From SR-FBR-E99 sp963732365 (lineage in GTDB: Bacteria > Bacteroidota > Bacteroidia > Bacteroidales > VadinHA17), in assembly GCA_963732365.1 (NCBI GenBank), contig CAVSZC010000007.1:310001-374000 (forward strand): a stretch of DNA of 64,000 bases. The letters are read 5' to 3'. The notes beneath the pieces are model-generated. The model had not been told where the DNA came from and searched no databases. It saw nothing but the letters and a program-made list of their open reading frames with translations. The translations under genes and the position numbers were made by a program. Positions 9,119 through 17,947 of this stretch are shown piece by piece. Within the stretch, counting starts at the first letter, position 1; the number at the start of each line of letters is the position of its first letter.

Positions 9119-10227
9119 TGATAAAGAGGAGTGAACTCTGGCAGCTTATCATAATTCATTTCAAGGAATTGCTCCGTGAACCGGGTGTGCTGTTTTGGGG
9201 GATTGCTTTTCCCATACTGATGGCCTGGGGCCTGGGTATTGCGTTTACCAGTGAAAAGTTAACAAAGAAAGATATTGCCATCATAAACCTTACTCCTGAT
9301 GGCACGCTGGCGGGATTTCTGAAGGACAATGCGTCAAGGGAGCCAGACAGACAGGCAGGCGACATTTTTGACCTTTCACTATATGATCCTGTTTTTGGAG
9401 AGAACCTGTTCAGATTCCTGACACTCGACTCAGCCCAGGCAACTGTGGGGGTCAAGAGGGGAATTTACCAGCTCATTATAGATAACAGCGGCGACAGCTC
9501 TGTCTTCCATCTTGACCCTGCCAATCCGGAAGCAAGGCTGCTGCAACTTCAGCTGGCCTCCGTACTGGGCAAGACACATGCTGATGCCTCCTTCTCAGGC
9601 TTAAATACTGTTCCTCTGGAGATGAGGGGGACCAGGTATATCGACTTCCTCGTGCCAGGGTTGGTGGCTATGAACATCATGATGGCATGTATGTGGGGCA
9701 TGAGCTGGACTATCATTGAACGGCGGAAGGGGAATATGCTCAGGCGTATGATTGTCACTCCAGTGAAGCGACAGAACATCCTCCTCGGCCTTATGACAGC
9801 ACGCATAACAATGAATTTTGCAGAAGCATTCCTGCTGATGCTATTTGCCTGGATTTACTTTGATATAGATATCCAGGGAAGCATCGCGGCGCTGGTACTT
9901 GTGTTCTTTGCAGGTAATATAGCGTTTACGGGAATAGCGATACTCACCTCATCGCGTACCTCAAATACCGAAATAGGTAATGGCATCATCAACTTCGTGA
10001 ACATGCCGATGATGATACTTTCAGGAGTGTTCTTCAGCTACCATAATTTCCCTGAGTGGAGCATCCCCTTCATCCAGAATCTTCCTCTCACGCTCCTTAC
10101 AGACAGTATGAGGAGCATCATCAATGAGGGTGCCGGATTATCAGAAATACTGGATAAAACAATTATCATGGGCACAATAGGCTTTATAACCTTTGGTCTG
10201 GGGCTGAAATTCTTTAAATGGTACTGA
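9115..10227 (+). CDS. ABC-2 type exporter, permease
   Basis: A 370-residue membrane protein with one N-terminal helix (VLFWGIAFPILMAWGLGIAF), a large extracytoplasmic loop of about 150 residues, then five helices including LVPGLVAMNIMMACMWGM and LVLVFFAGNIAFTGIAILTS. This is the ABC2_membrane architecture of DrrB-like permeases. It starts four bases inside the ATPase gene and forms a complete two-gene exporter with it. Confidence 0.9.
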   Translation: MMIKRSELWQLIIIHFKELLREPGVLFWGIAFPILMAWGLGIAFTSEKLTKKDIAIINLTPDGTLAGFLKDNASREPDRQAGDIFDLSLYDPVFGENLFRFLTLDSAQATVGVKRGIYQLIIDNSGDSSVFHLDPANPEARLLQLQLASVLGKTHADASFSGLNTVPLEMRGTRYIDFLVPGLVAMNIMMACMWGMSWTIIERRKGNMLRRMIVTPVKRQNILLGLMTARITMNFAEAFLLMLFAWIYFDIDIQGSIAALVLVFFAGNIAFTGIAILTSSRTSNTEIGNGIINFVNMPMMILSGVFFSYHNFPEWSIPFIQNLPLTLLTDSMRSIINEGAGLSEILDKTIIMGTIGFITFGLGLKFFKWY

Positions 10228-10260
10228 TACCGGGGACAGCGATACTACAATCACAGGAAC

Positions 10261-11214
10261 TTAAACCTTGAATAAGGGAACTCCTTTCATCGCCTTTTCT
10301 TTAATGCTCATGACCTCTGATTGGTCAAGGGGCTTCAACTTGCCTGAGACAGCCAGTGCCTGCCTGAAAAGTTTCTCCTCTCCCGGAGGAATCGCTGCCG
10401 TTATTGGATGAGAGAGTGTAAACCTTAGTCCCATTGTAATATCTTCAGGTGACGTAAGCGGTTCGTACCAGCATTTCGGATACCCTGACCGGTCAGCCCC
10501 CTCCTGCCACGGTCCTTTTGCCATTGCCTTAAGAGCCAGGATACCAATGTTTTTCTCCTTTGCTTTTGCCATCACCTGAGGACCAAAATTACCTGCATTC
10601 CAGGTAGCATAGTTGAACGGGAACAGTATGGTGTCAAAATCAAATCTTTCCATCAGAGCCATCGCTGCCTCAACTGAATGGGCAGAGAATCCTATAAACC
10701 GTATCTTGCCCTCATTCCTGGCTTCAATGAATGTTTCCATCGACCCGCCCGGTCCGAGCAAAGTGTCAACCTCCTCAAGTGTTATGACTGCATGATGCTG
10801 GTACAGGTCGAAATGGTCAGTGCGGAGGTTCTTCAAGGACTGCTCCAGCTCTTTGCGTGCTTCGGCTTTTGTTCTCTTTCCGGTCTTGCAGGCAAGGAAG
10901 ACATCCTGTCTGTAAGGCTCCAGAGCCGGGCCGAGTTTTATCTCGGCATCGCCGTATGAAGGGGCAACATCGAAATAGTTCACCCCGCTGTCGATCGCAT
11001 GTCTGACAGCTGCCGAGGCCTCTTCGGGTGTTGCGTTCATGACAACGATACCGCCGAAGCCGATCATGGAAAGCATCTCTCCCGTTTTTCCCAGGGATCT
11101 CTTTTCCAGTTTGCCCGGATTCTTCTTTCTGTCAATGCCTGAAAGGTCAGGCGGAAAAAGAGTTATTGCCGGCACAGCACAGGCTGTTGAGAGAATAAAG
11201 CTTCGCCTTTTCAT
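10261..11214 (-). CDS. Exported aldo/keto reductase
   Basis: A 317-residue aldo/keto reductase. The tetrad is visible: Asp and Tyr in YFDVAPSYGDAEIKLG, Lys in LACKTGKRT, and His in LYQHHAV. The N-terminus MKRRSFILSTACAVPAITLF begins with a basic Arg-Arg pair and a hydrophobic core, like the leaders of Bacteroidetes exported oxidoreductases; it may be Tat-type, though the full SRRxFLK motif is absent. The substrate is unknown. The gene begins 4 bases after the creatininase-family gene ends, so the two form an operon. Confidence 0.88.
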   Translation of the reverse strand: MKRRSFILSTACAVPAITLFPPDLSGIDRKKNPGKLEKRSLGKTGEMLSMIGFGGIVVMNATPEEASAAVRHAIDSGVNYFDVAPSYGDAEIKLGPALEPYRQDVFLACKTGKRTKAEARKELEQSLKNLRTDHFDLYQHHAVITLEEVDTLLGPGGSMETFIEARNEGKIRFIGFSAHSVEAAMALMERFDFDTILFPFNYATWNAGNFGPQVMAKAKEKNIGILALKAMAKGPWQEGADRSGYPKCWYEPLTSPEDITMGLRFTLSHPITAAIPPGEEKLFRQALAVSGKLKPLDQSEVMSIKEKAMKGVPLFKV

Positions 11215-11218
11215 TCCA

Positions 11219-12103
11219 CTATTTTTTTAAAGGAGTGTCAGCCCTGTCATAAAATTCATTTTGCAGCCGCTCAATTTCGTTGTTGCTCTTAAGATACCTG
11301 ATGAGCTCAATCAGCTGGTCAGCATCTTTTGACACGAGGAGCTCGCCCATCCTTCTGTCAGGCAGTGCCGGGTCACCGGCATAATGGTTAGGGTACCTGG
11401 CGTACCACCAGATACCAGTATAACCATTCTTCATCTGACCCAGCCGGGCCTGGTTTGCACCTGACTCTGACCCTATTGCCTGACGGTTGACAAGATCAGG
11501 ACGAATATAAAACATCATCGATGTCTCCTCTTCGCCTGCATGCCCGTCTACTGCGGCTTTCTTAAGAGACTCAATCTCCCTGTCAAACTCCGGGTCTGCA
11601 GTCCCCTGGAAAAGCACAACAATATAATCTCTCTCTTCCGAGAGCTGTGACTGGCAGAAGTACTGCAGGAAGCTTGTGTTGCCGCCGTGACCGTTGAAAA
11701 GGATGATCTTCTTAAGCCCGTTCCTTGCGAGCTCCCGGCAAGTCTCATCAAGCATCTGCCATAAAAGGTCATTGCTGTATGCAATAGTGCCAGGCTGATG
11801 GCGGGCTTCAAATATCTGCCCGGCGAAATAGGGAGGGAAAACGACGGCATACTCCTTCTCTGCGGCCTGTATCACGCTCTCCCTGGCCTCGAACATGTCG
11901 GTGCCGAGAGGTAGATGGGTCCCATGCTTCTCAATCACGCCCAGAGGTATCACGCACACACCGCCTGACTTCTCAACGGCATCAGCAAACTGCGGAGAGG
12001 AGAGCTCTTCCAGCCTGACGGGCAGAGTTTTTCCCGGATCCGCCTGAGAGAATGACAGCAGAGTTATCAGCATCACTGCAGAGAAAAGGATAAGTCTTTT
12101 CAT
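11219..12103 (-). CDS. Creatininase-family metal-dependent amidohydrolase, exported
   Basis: A 294-residue protein with signal peptide (MKRLILFSAVMLITLLSFSQ). Family motifs are clear: IPLGVIEKHGTHLPLGTD (metal ligands Glu/His/Asp), LFNGHGGNTSF, and DGHAGEEETSMM (His, Glu). Creatininase-fold enzymes open cyclic amides or act on formamide-type substrates; members in Bacteroidetes with leaders have no settled substrate. Cotranscription with the aldo/keto reductase suggests a shared small-molecule pathway, which is only inference. Confidence 0.9.
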   Translation of the reverse strand: MKRLILFSAVMLITLLSFSQADPGKTLPVRLEELSSPQFADAVEKSGGVCVIPLGVIEKHGTHLPLGTDMFEARESVIQAAEKEYAVVFPPYFAGQIFEARHQPGTIAYSNDLLWQMLDETCRELARNGLKKIILFNGHGGNTSFLQYFCQSQLSEERDYIVVLFQGTADPEFDREIESLKKAAVDGHAGEEETSMMFYIRPDLVNRQAIGSESGANQARLGQMKNGYTGIWWYARYPNHYAGDPALPDRRMGELLVSKDADQLIELIRYLKSNNEIERLQNEFYDRADTPLKK

Positions 12104-12134
12104 AGCTTTTTTTATTTAAACATACAGTATTTTA

Positions 12135-12707
12135 TTATAAGTCAGTCAATGCCCTTACGATCTCCTTCCCGCAATTTGACATGACCGACTCCGGATGAAA
12201 CTGTATCCCGTGCAATGGAAGCGATCTGTGACAGAACGACAATATGGCTCCGGTGTCGTCGACAGATGTGATGACAAGCTCTTCAGGAACGGAATCGGGG
12301 TCAGCCGTCCAGGAATTATACATACCAGCCGTGGCATCTGAAGGGATGAATCTGAGCAGGGCATCATTGACCCCTGTCAGCCTCACTGAGGTTTTATGAC
12401 CGTGTCTGATCCGGTCGAGTTGGATCAGCCTGCCTCCAAAATATTCATACAGGGCCTGGTGCCCCAGACATATCCCTACAATCTTGTGTGACATAGAACA
12501 ATGATCTATGCATTTCATGAGAGAGCCGGCACCGTAAGGCAGTCCCGGGCCAGGAGACAGTACCAGAGTATCATATTCACTCAGCCTTTTAAAATCGATC
12601 TGATCATTGCATACTCTTTCCACAGCAAGGCCGCTGTTCTCTCTTATTAGGTGAATGATATTTTTTACGAAAGAGTCGTAATTGTCAATGACCAGGATTC
12701 TCTTCAT
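12135..12707 (-). CDS. pabA: Aminodeoxychorismate synthase, glutamine amidotransferase subunit
   Basis: A 190-residue class I glutamine amidotransferase. The nucleophile Cys lies in GICLGHQALYEYFGG near residue 84, the oxyanion region is SPGPGLPYGAG, and His-Glu of the triad are in GIQFHPESVMS. It supplies ammonia from glutamine for making 4-amino-4-deoxychorismate, a folate precursor; TrpG is the alternative reading, but the divergent PabB-type partner favours PabA. Its promoter is interlocked with that of pabB. Confidence 0.85.
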   Translation of the reverse strand: MKRILVIDNYDSFVKNIIHLIRENSGLAVERVCNDQIDFKRLSEYDTLVLSPGPGLPYGAGSLMKCIDHCSMSHKIVGICLGHQALYEYFGGRLIQLDRIRHGHKTSVRLTGVNDALLRFIPSDATAGMYNSWTADPDSVPEELVITSVDDTGAILSFCHRSLPLHGIQFHPESVMSNCGKEIVRALTDL

Positions 12708-12726
12708 AGGATTGTGCCGGATTCAG

Positions 12727-12734
12727 CAAAGTTA
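12727..12734 (-). promoter_or_regulatory. -7 box of pabA
   Basis: Minus-strand TAACTTTG, a full match to TAnnTTTG, 20 bases before the pabA start at 12707. It is only 9 bases from the opposing box of pabB. Confidence 0.6.
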
Positions 12735-12743
12735 TAAAAAGAG

Positions 12744-12751
12744 TACTTTTG
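12744..12751 (+). promoter_or_regulatory. -7 box of pabB
   Basis: Plus-strand TACTTTTG, a full match to TAnnTTTG, 27 bases before the pabB start at 12779. Each promoter's -33 region would fall over the other's transcription start. Confidence 0.6.
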
Positions 12752-12778
12752 CAGCACCAGAAACCATAGCAGTTTTAC

Positions 12779-13759
12779 ATGGCCGGAGTGTCAGAAGTGA
12801 AGGAGATGATGAACAGGTACGGTGCACAACGCAAACCGTTTCTTTTTGGCTTTGACTTTGAACTTAAGAATGCCTTCTTCATCACCGATCCACTTATGCA
12901 GGACGGCATACTGTTCCGCACTCCCTCCGTAAGTAATTATTTGAAATCCGATACTCTTCACGCGACAATATTGCCGGAACTGATTACTGAAGGGTTCATA
13001 AGCGAAGAGGAGTACGGCAGAAAATTCAAAAGAGTTCACGAAGCCATAGCCTTCGGCAACAGTTACCTGTGCAACCTGACTGTCACTACGCCTGTCAGGC
13101 TTAATCTGCCTCTGCGGGAAGTATTCATTCATACAAAGTCACAGTATGGCATCTGTTACCACAACAAATTCATATCATTTTCACCTGAGAGGTTCGTTCT
13201 GATACGCGACGGAGTCATCAGCTCCAATCCCATGAAGGGAACCATAGATGCAACCCTTCCTGACGCAGAAAAAAAACTGACGGATGATTACAAGGAGGAC
13301 TGTGAGCACAACACTATCGTCGACCTGATAAGGAATGACCTTGGTTCGGTTGCGGAACGAATCAGCGTTAAAAGGTTCAAATACCTTGACCGGGTGAGAA
13401 CGGACCGGGGGGTGTTGCTTCAGATGAGTTCCGAAATAAGCGGGTCTCTTGCCGGCGAGTATAACAGCCGGCTGGGTGAGATTATAGTATCGATGCTGCC
13501 TGCCGGATCAGTATCAGGTGCCCCAAAACCATCAACCCTAAGCATCATAATGCAGAGTGAGGGAGAAGAGAGGGGGTTCTATACGGGTGTGTTCGGATAT
13601 TACGACGGAGCGGTTCTCGACTCGGCAGTGATGATCAGGTTTATTGAAGATACTGATGACGGCACATTTTACCGCAGCGGCGGAGGAATAACAATCAACA
13701 GCCGGTGCCGGGATGAATGGAACGAAGCCAGGGACAAGATTTATCTGCCGCTGGACTGA
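12779..13759 (+). CDS. pabB: Aminodeoxychorismate synthase, component I
   Basis: A 326-residue chorismate-binding enzyme, shorter than E. coli PabB because the N-terminal subdomain is reduced. It carries NPMKGTID with the Lys nucleophile (PxKGT) that distinguishes PabB from anthranilate synthase (PxAGT), HNTIVDLIRNDLG, and the C-terminal LPAGSVSGAPKPSTL and FYTGVFGYY motifs. It adds the amino group to chorismate. No pabC lyase lies next to it here. The divergent order with pabA is unusual, since the two are more often co-directional. Confidence 0.9.
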   Translation: MAGVSEVKEMMNRYGAQRKPFLFGFDFELKNAFFITDPLMQDGILFRTPSVSNYLKSDTLHATILPELITEGFISEEEYGRKFKRVHEAIAFGNSYLCNLTVTTPVRLNLPLREVFIHTKSQYGICYHNKFISFSPERFVLIRDGVISSNPMKGTIDATLPDAEKKLTDDYKEDCEHNTIVDLIRNDLGSVAERISVKRFKYLDRVRTDRGVLLQMSSEISGSLAGEYNSRLGEIIVSMLPAGSVSGAPKPSTLSIIMQSEGEERGFYTGVFGYYDGAVLDSAVMIRFIEDTDDGTFYRSGGGITINSRCRDEWNEARDKIYLPLD

Positions 13760-13793
13760 TGCCTGGGTCCGGTAGACAATTCGCTTGGTCAGA

Positions 13794-14573
13794 CTATTTT
13801 GTAACCACGATAAGTCCTTCACGCGGGATGGCACGGTAGACGATCTTGGCCTCGGCCTTGGGTAACCATATTTTGATATAGGGGGTGTAATGGGGAGTAT
13901 TGAACTTTACGACAGAGTGGATGGTTGACCTGGCATTCCTGTACCGCTCTTCCAGATCAAAAAAGAACCTGGCACGCTTGTCGGCAGTAATTGTATCTTC
14001 CTGTTGTTCGAAGAAAAACCTGATATTACGGTCGGTTTCGAGTGTAAAGAAGACAGCCTCATAATCAGTAGTGTCAGGCTTGACATCAATGACGGCTTCG
14101 GAGGTGTCTCTCGGAGCTATCTTGACACTGACCGGATCTTTCATGAAGGTAGCCTGCATACTGGTGATCACGAGCGGTGCGGAGAGCATGCTGTAAACCG
14201 CCTCCTGGTTTGCCCGCTGAAAAAATGGTGAGAGGTCAAACTCAGAAATCCTTACAGTCCTGACTGATACTCCCTTGATCATCAACTGTATAAGGCTGTC
14301 GCGCACATTAACGACAAGCCCGATGGAGTCGGAGTCTGCCATTTTTACCTGTGCGCCGAGGTATGATTTCTTGCGCAGCAGATCGATATACCCGGGGATG
14401 GAGCACTGGTTGATTGTATCGCTCTCCTTCTGCTCAAGAGAGGCGAAGTATGCATCGTCAAATGACCTTACGGCATGGTTGACAGCAGAAACACTCCTTA
14501 CCAGATAAAAGATGATGACCATCAGCAATGCTGTGCCTGTTATCAGAAACCATTTATATCTGGCAATATTCAT
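13794..14573 (-). CDS. Membrane-anchored periplasmic protein of unknown function
   Basis: The first ATG is at 14573 (259 residues); a TTG two codons upstream is less likely. One membrane helix (FLITGTALLMVIIFYLV) sits at the N-terminus and the rest should be periplasmic, with alternating strand-like segments (LVVNVRDSLIQLMIKG, AVFFTLETDRNIRFFFE). I recognise no domain. It is the last gene of a run with two L,D-transpeptidase genes (spacing 15 and 5 bases), so a cell-wall role is inferred. Confidence 0.75.
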   Translation of the reverse strand: MNIARYKWFLITGTALLMVIIFYLVRSVSAVNHAVRSFDDAYFASLEQKESDTINQCSIPGYIDLLRKKSYLGAQVKMADSDSIGLVVNVRDSLIQLMIKGVSVRTVRISEFDLSPFFQRANQEAVYSMLSAPLVITSMQATFMKDPVSVKIAPRDTSEAVIDVKPDTTDYEAVFFTLETDRNIRFFFEQQEDTITADKRARFFFDLEERYRNARSTIHSVVKFNTPHYTPYIKIWLPKAEAKIVYRAIPREGLIVVTK

Positions 14574-14588
14574 CTCCAACCCTTTATG

Positions 14589-15350
14589 TCAGTAAATATA
14601 TACTTTTGATCCTATGCTGAGTGAGCTATACACAGCCTCAAGGTCATCATCATTCAGTCTGATGCATCCGTGTGTCACCGGCATGCCAAGAAATCTCTTA
14701 TAGATTGTACCGTGGATGAGATATCCGTCACCGAGGCTAAGGGCGTAGTCACCGAGGACCCCATACTCATAGCGCGACTGATGTGACGGTCCGGGTACCG
14801 GGAGCCCTTCCTCAACAAAGGCCCAGTCAGGCTTGCGCCATACGGGGTCAGCCACCTTGCCCTGTATTGTAAACCTGCCGCGCGGGGTCTTGAAGATCCA
14901 CTCCTTCTCTCCGTCAACGGATCTCAGGAGGGTATAACTGCCTGACGAGCAGTAACCCTCACGGACCAGCTTGCGGCTCTTGTACAGGAAGAACCTGTTA
15001 TCAGTGGTATTAATTACAAGGTAAGTCTGGGTAGGTATGAATGAGGCGAGTTTTCGCTCGAGCCGAGTAATATCTGCCTCAGTGCGTGCTATCTGTCTCT
15101 TGATGTTTTTATCTGCAAGAAGGGTTGAATCAACCCTGCATTCTGCCCTGCTGGTGCCCCATGAATGCTGAAAGGCAGGGGCCAGATAGAGAGGAACCGA
15201 AAGAAGCATGATGAAAAGTAACAGCACGGCGGCTGATATAAGGATAACCCTTACGTAGCGATGTGACGCAACATATTCCTTTATTGCTGCGCTTAAGCCC
15301 TTATCCGTTTGGGCAGTTTCACTGACAGGATTCTCTTTCTGCTCTTCCAT
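14589..15350 (-). CDS. L,D-transpeptidase (YkuD domain), first of two
   Basis: A 253-residue protein with a single membrane helix (VILISAAVLLLFIMLLSVPL) after a short cytoplasmic tail, a helical spacer, and a YkuD domain in the last 150 residues. The active-site motif is HGTIYKRF ... VTHGCIRLNDDD, with the Cys and His in place. Such enzymes cross-link or modify peptidoglycan stem peptides. It overlaps nothing and starts 5 bases after the other transpeptidase gene stops, so they are co-transcribed. Confidence 0.9.
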   Translation of the reverse strand: MEEQKENPVSETAQTDKGLSAAIKEYVASHRYVRVILISAAVLLLFIMLLSVPLYLAPAFQHSWGTSRAECRVDSTLLADKNIKRQIARTEADITRLERKLASFIPTQTYLVINTTDNRFFLYKSRKLVREGYCSSGSYTLLRSVDGEKEWIFKTPRGRFTIQGKVADPVWRKPDWAFVEEGLPVPGPSHQSRYEYGVLGDYALSLGDGYLIHGTIYKRFLGMPVTHGCIRLNDDDLEAVYSSLSIGSKVYIY

Positions 15351-15355
15351 ACGTC

Positions 15356-16477
15356 TTATTTTCCGGTGGAGAGATACTCCTCCAGTGTTATGGTTGATCC
15401 GACAATAGTGACAGGGGTACCTGGCTTTGAATGCCTGAATACAACATCCATGTCATTATTCCTGAGTGCCACGCATCCTTCTGTCCAGTTTCCACCCTTC
15501 CCTCCGTCACCATGCACCTCTATCATTCCACCTATGCGTGCATCAGACGGCAGATGACCGTTCTGCACCCTGTATTTGAACTCCTCAATATCCTGCTTGT
15601 TGGGGTAGTTTATCAGAAGGGCCTTGTGGTATTTCGTTGACGCGCCCGACAGTTTCTTTGTCACCTCATAGCTCCCCTCAGGAGTAGCCATGTCTCCCCC
15701 GTTGATCTTGTCGCCAATCCAGTTACTGCCGAATTCAGCTTCGAAGGTATATCTCTTTTTGCCTGCATGGTAAAGATGACACAGTCCCGGAATCTTCTCG
15801 ATTACAATGGCATATGATCCCGATCTGCGGCTTTCATCTACCGTTGCCATGACAAGCTCCTGCCACCGTTTGTACCCTGCATAGTAGTCCTCAAGGATTT
15901 TGCGGGCATAAGTATAAGAGGAAGTGATGTACTCATTGGCTTCGGTGACTTTCACATTGCCGCTGACGTACTGCCCTTTGTTAAGGTCTATCTCAGCCTC
16001 CCTCAGCAGCAGCTTGCCCCTGGCATGCTTCTTTACGGTCTCCTGCGGAAGAGGAAGTGAGAGAAACACCTTTTCAAAGGCTGCTATTTCTGCATTAAGC
16101 CTGGCTGTCTCCGTCTCAAGGCTCAGCCGCATGCCGTTTGCCCTGACGATAGTATTCTTTCTGGCCTCAGCAGCTTTTTTCTGGGAGAGGGCAGCAAACA
16201 TTCTTACCCGCTCATAGTCGCGGAACAGGATAAAGCGGTTGTTTTCCGTCTGCCATGAAGTCATGGCGGAGTCATAATAGCTCTGTGCCTCCCTGAAGAG
16301 CCTGGCTGAATAGATGACTGAATTATTGTCTCTTGCCTGAGATACCGCCCTGCTTGCCTGTTCAAGTTCCGTAACAGGAGGTTCAGGAATGAGTGCGATG
16401 AAAAGCCATCCCAGCAATCCCAGGAAGACTGAAATCAAAATGATGTATATCAGTTTTTTTATCAGTGGGCCTCTCAT
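15356..16477 (-). CDS. L,D-transpeptidase (YkuD) with helical N-terminal domain
   Basis: A 373-residue protein: membrane helix (IYIILISVFLGLLGWLFIALI), then about 170 residues of helices, then a YkuD domain with IEVHGDGGKGG and the catalytic WTEGCVALRNNDMD. The helical domain starts LEQASRAVSQARDNNSVIYS and resembles DUF4398-type repeats; the same helical pattern appears in the lipoprotein encoded just upstream. A TAnnTTTa-like box (16486-16493, minus strand) lies inside the T-run of the upstream terminator. Confidence 0.9.
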   Translation of the reverse strand: MRGPLIKKLIYIILISVFLGLLGWLFIALIPEPPVTELEQASRAVSQARDNNSVIYSARLFREAQSYYDSAMTSWQTENNRFILFRDYERVRMFAALSQKKAAEARKNTIVRANGMRLSLETETARLNAEIAAFEKVFLSLPLPQETVKKHARGKLLLREAEIDLNKGQYVSGNVKVTEANEYITSSYTYARKILEDYYAGYKRWQELVMATVDESRRSGSYAIVIEKIPGLCHLYHAGKKRYTFEAEFGSNWIGDKINGGDMATPEGSYEVTKKLSGASTKYHKALLINYPNKQDIEEFKYRVQNGHLPSDARIGGMIEVHGDGGKGGNWTEGCVALRNNDMDVVFRHSKPGTPVTIVGSTITLEEYLSTGK

Positions 16478-16493
16478 CCGAGCTGTAAAATTA

Positions 16494-16520
16494 AAAAAAT
16501 CCCCGGGAGATTACCCGGGG
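16494..16520 (-). terminator. Intrinsic terminator after the coiled-coil lipoprotein gene
   Basis: On the minus strand CCCCGGG (16520-16514) pairs with CCCGGGG (16507-16501) across a 6-base loop, then ATTTTTTTAA follows. This is a classic rho-independent terminator, 26 bases after the stop of the lipoprotein gene. Confidence 0.85.
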
Positions 16521-16545
16521 ATTGTTTTCATCCAATCAGTTGAAA

Positions 16546-17139
16546 TTATCTCCTGACTTTAGCGATAGCATCCTTCAGCTCGGTGTTGATAGCGGTAAGA
16601 GCCTCGTTGGCTGCTTTTACCTTATCAAGAACCTGCATGTAGTTAGTGCCGGCATCGAATATTGCCTGAGCTTCGGTAAGTGAAGTTTCGATAACTGTCA
16701 CTTCGCCCTTGATCTCGTCAAGAACTGCTTTGCCTTCTTTGCCTTTAGGTGCTTTTGCGATCAGGGTCTTGTTCTCTTCAAGGAGAGCTTTAGCCTGTGT
16801 CATGAGAGCTTCAGCTTCGGCTTTAACCTCATCCTTCTTAACAACTGCCTTACCAGCCAGTTCACCTGCAACAACTGTAAGAGCATCAGCTTTTACTTTC
16901 ACATCTTTGAAATTCTTGAAAAGCTTTGATTTTTGAGCCTCAACTGCCTGGTTGATTACGGTAAGTGAGTCATTGAGAGCAGCAAAATCACCGGGAAGAT
17001 AGATGTCTGCCTGCATTGTCTTGGCTGAATCGATAGCTGCAACGGCAGCGTCAATGTTAGCCTGAGGAACTTTACCGCAGCTTGTCATGAGAGCAACTGC
17101 AGCAACTGTAGCAACTACTAAAAAGAATCTGTTTTTCAT
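16546..17139 (-). CDS. Alpha-helical (coiled-coil) lipoprotein, DUF4398-like
   Basis: A 197-residue protein. The leader MKNRFFLVVATVAAVALMTS ends at a lipobox cysteine (TSCGK), so it is lipidated. The mature chain is almost entirely helix, rich in Ala, Lys and Glu, with heptad spacing suggesting an elongated bundle. The first helix pair (AAVAAIDSAKTMQADIYLP then DFAALNDSLTVINQAVE) resembles the N-terminal domain of the neighbouring L,D-transpeptidase. A strong terminator and its own promoter make it monocistronic. High helix content and abundance-type codon simplicity suggest a structural envelope protein, which is inference. Confidence 0.8.
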   Translation of the reverse strand: MKNRFFLVVATVAAVALMTSCGKVPQANIDAAVAAIDSAKTMQADIYLPGDFAALNDSLTVINQAVEAQKSKLFKNFKDVKVKADALTVVAGELAGKAVVKKDEVKAEAEALMTQAKALLEENKTLIAKAPKGKEGKAVLDEIKGEVTVIETSLTEAQAIFDAGTNYMQVLDKVKAANEALTAINTELKDAIAKVRR

Positions 17140-17208
17140 TTTTGTTTTAATTTGGTTCTGTTATCAATTATCCGTTAAACTATTATGCATCAGGTTTTAA
17201 AATCCGCG

Positions 17209-17216
17209 CAAAGTTA
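17209..17216 (-). promoter_or_regulatory. -7 box of the coiled-coil lipoprotein gene
   Basis: Minus-strand TAACTTTG, a full consensus match, about 70 bases before the ATG at 17139. The leader would be near 60 bases and AT-rich. Confidence 0.55.
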
Positions 17217-17319
17217 CGAATTATTGTAATTATGACGTGCACAATTTAAAAAGTAACACACATTTCAAAAATTTTTTTGTGATTTTCCTCTGAACAGGTC
17301 CGGATAAATCAGATAGTTT

Positions 17320-17327
17320 TAATTTTG
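17320..17327 (+). promoter_or_regulatory. -7 box of the ECF sigma gene
   Basis: Plus-strand TAATTTTG, a full consensus match, 23 bases before the start at 17351. No clear -33 TTG at the expected distance. Confidence 0.5.
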
Positions 17328-17350
17328 CATCGGCGTGAAGATCGCATCAG

Positions 17351-17911
17351 ATGAGCTGCAACGGTGACCAATTGAGTGACGAGGAGATAGTAAATAAAAT
17401 CCGCCAGGGAAACGAGACTGAGCTCTTCTCACTACTTTTCAACAGGTATTATACAAAGGTGCTGGACAAATGTTACAGTCTGACGCACAACCGTGATCTT
17501 GCCGAGGAGCTCACCGGAGACATACTTTCAAAGTCATATGAGAAACTTGGCAGCTACATGGGCAAGTCATCCTTCTCCTCGTGGCTGTACTCAGTTACTT
17601 ATAATCACTGCATTGATTACCTGAGGGAGAAGAAGAAGCTTCACTATCCCGAGTGGAACAGCTCGAATGAGCTTCCCGAGATAATTGACGATACATCTGA
17701 GGATGAGTCGGAGGAGATAAGCTATGACATTCTTATGGATCTGCTTAACAGGCTTCACACGGAGGAGAAGGCACTCATAATGATGAGGTATTTTGATGAG
17801 ATGCCGCTGCAGCAGATAGCCGAGGCTCTCAGGGTCACTGAGAGCGCTGCCAAGATGAGGCTCAAGCGTGCCAAGGCGCGGTTGTTGTTTCTTCATAAAT
17901 CGCGTCGCTGA
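17351..17911 (+). CDS. ECF-type RNA polymerase sigma factor
   Basis: A 186-residue sigma-70 family protein with region 2 (LLFNRYYTKVLDKCYSLTHN ... FSSWLYSVTYNHCIDYLREK) and region 4 (HTEEKALIMMRYFDEMPLQQ then VTESAAKMRLKRAKARL). The acidic linker IIDDTSEDESEEIS between them is longer than usual. No anti-sigma membrane protein follows; instead a small cytoplasmic PepSY-like gene begins 36 bases on, and an NTF2-like exported protein after that. Confidence 0.9.
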   Translation: MSCNGDQLSDEEIVNKIRQGNETELFSLLFNRYYTKVLDKCYSLTHNRDLAEELTGDILSKSYEKLGSYMGKSSFSSWLYSVTYNHCIDYLREKKKLHYPEWNSSNELPEIIDDTSEDESEEISYDILMDLLNRLHTEEKALIMMRYFDEMPLQQIAEALRVTESAAKMRLKRAKARLLFLHKSRR

Positions 17912-17947
17912 TGTTACTTTTCGGTTTTTGTCCGTCTTTATATTATC

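Noticed and set aside
12135..13759. trpG/trpE anthranilate synthase
   Set aside because: The large subunit has PMKGT with the Lys typical of PabB, and no trp genes are nearby.
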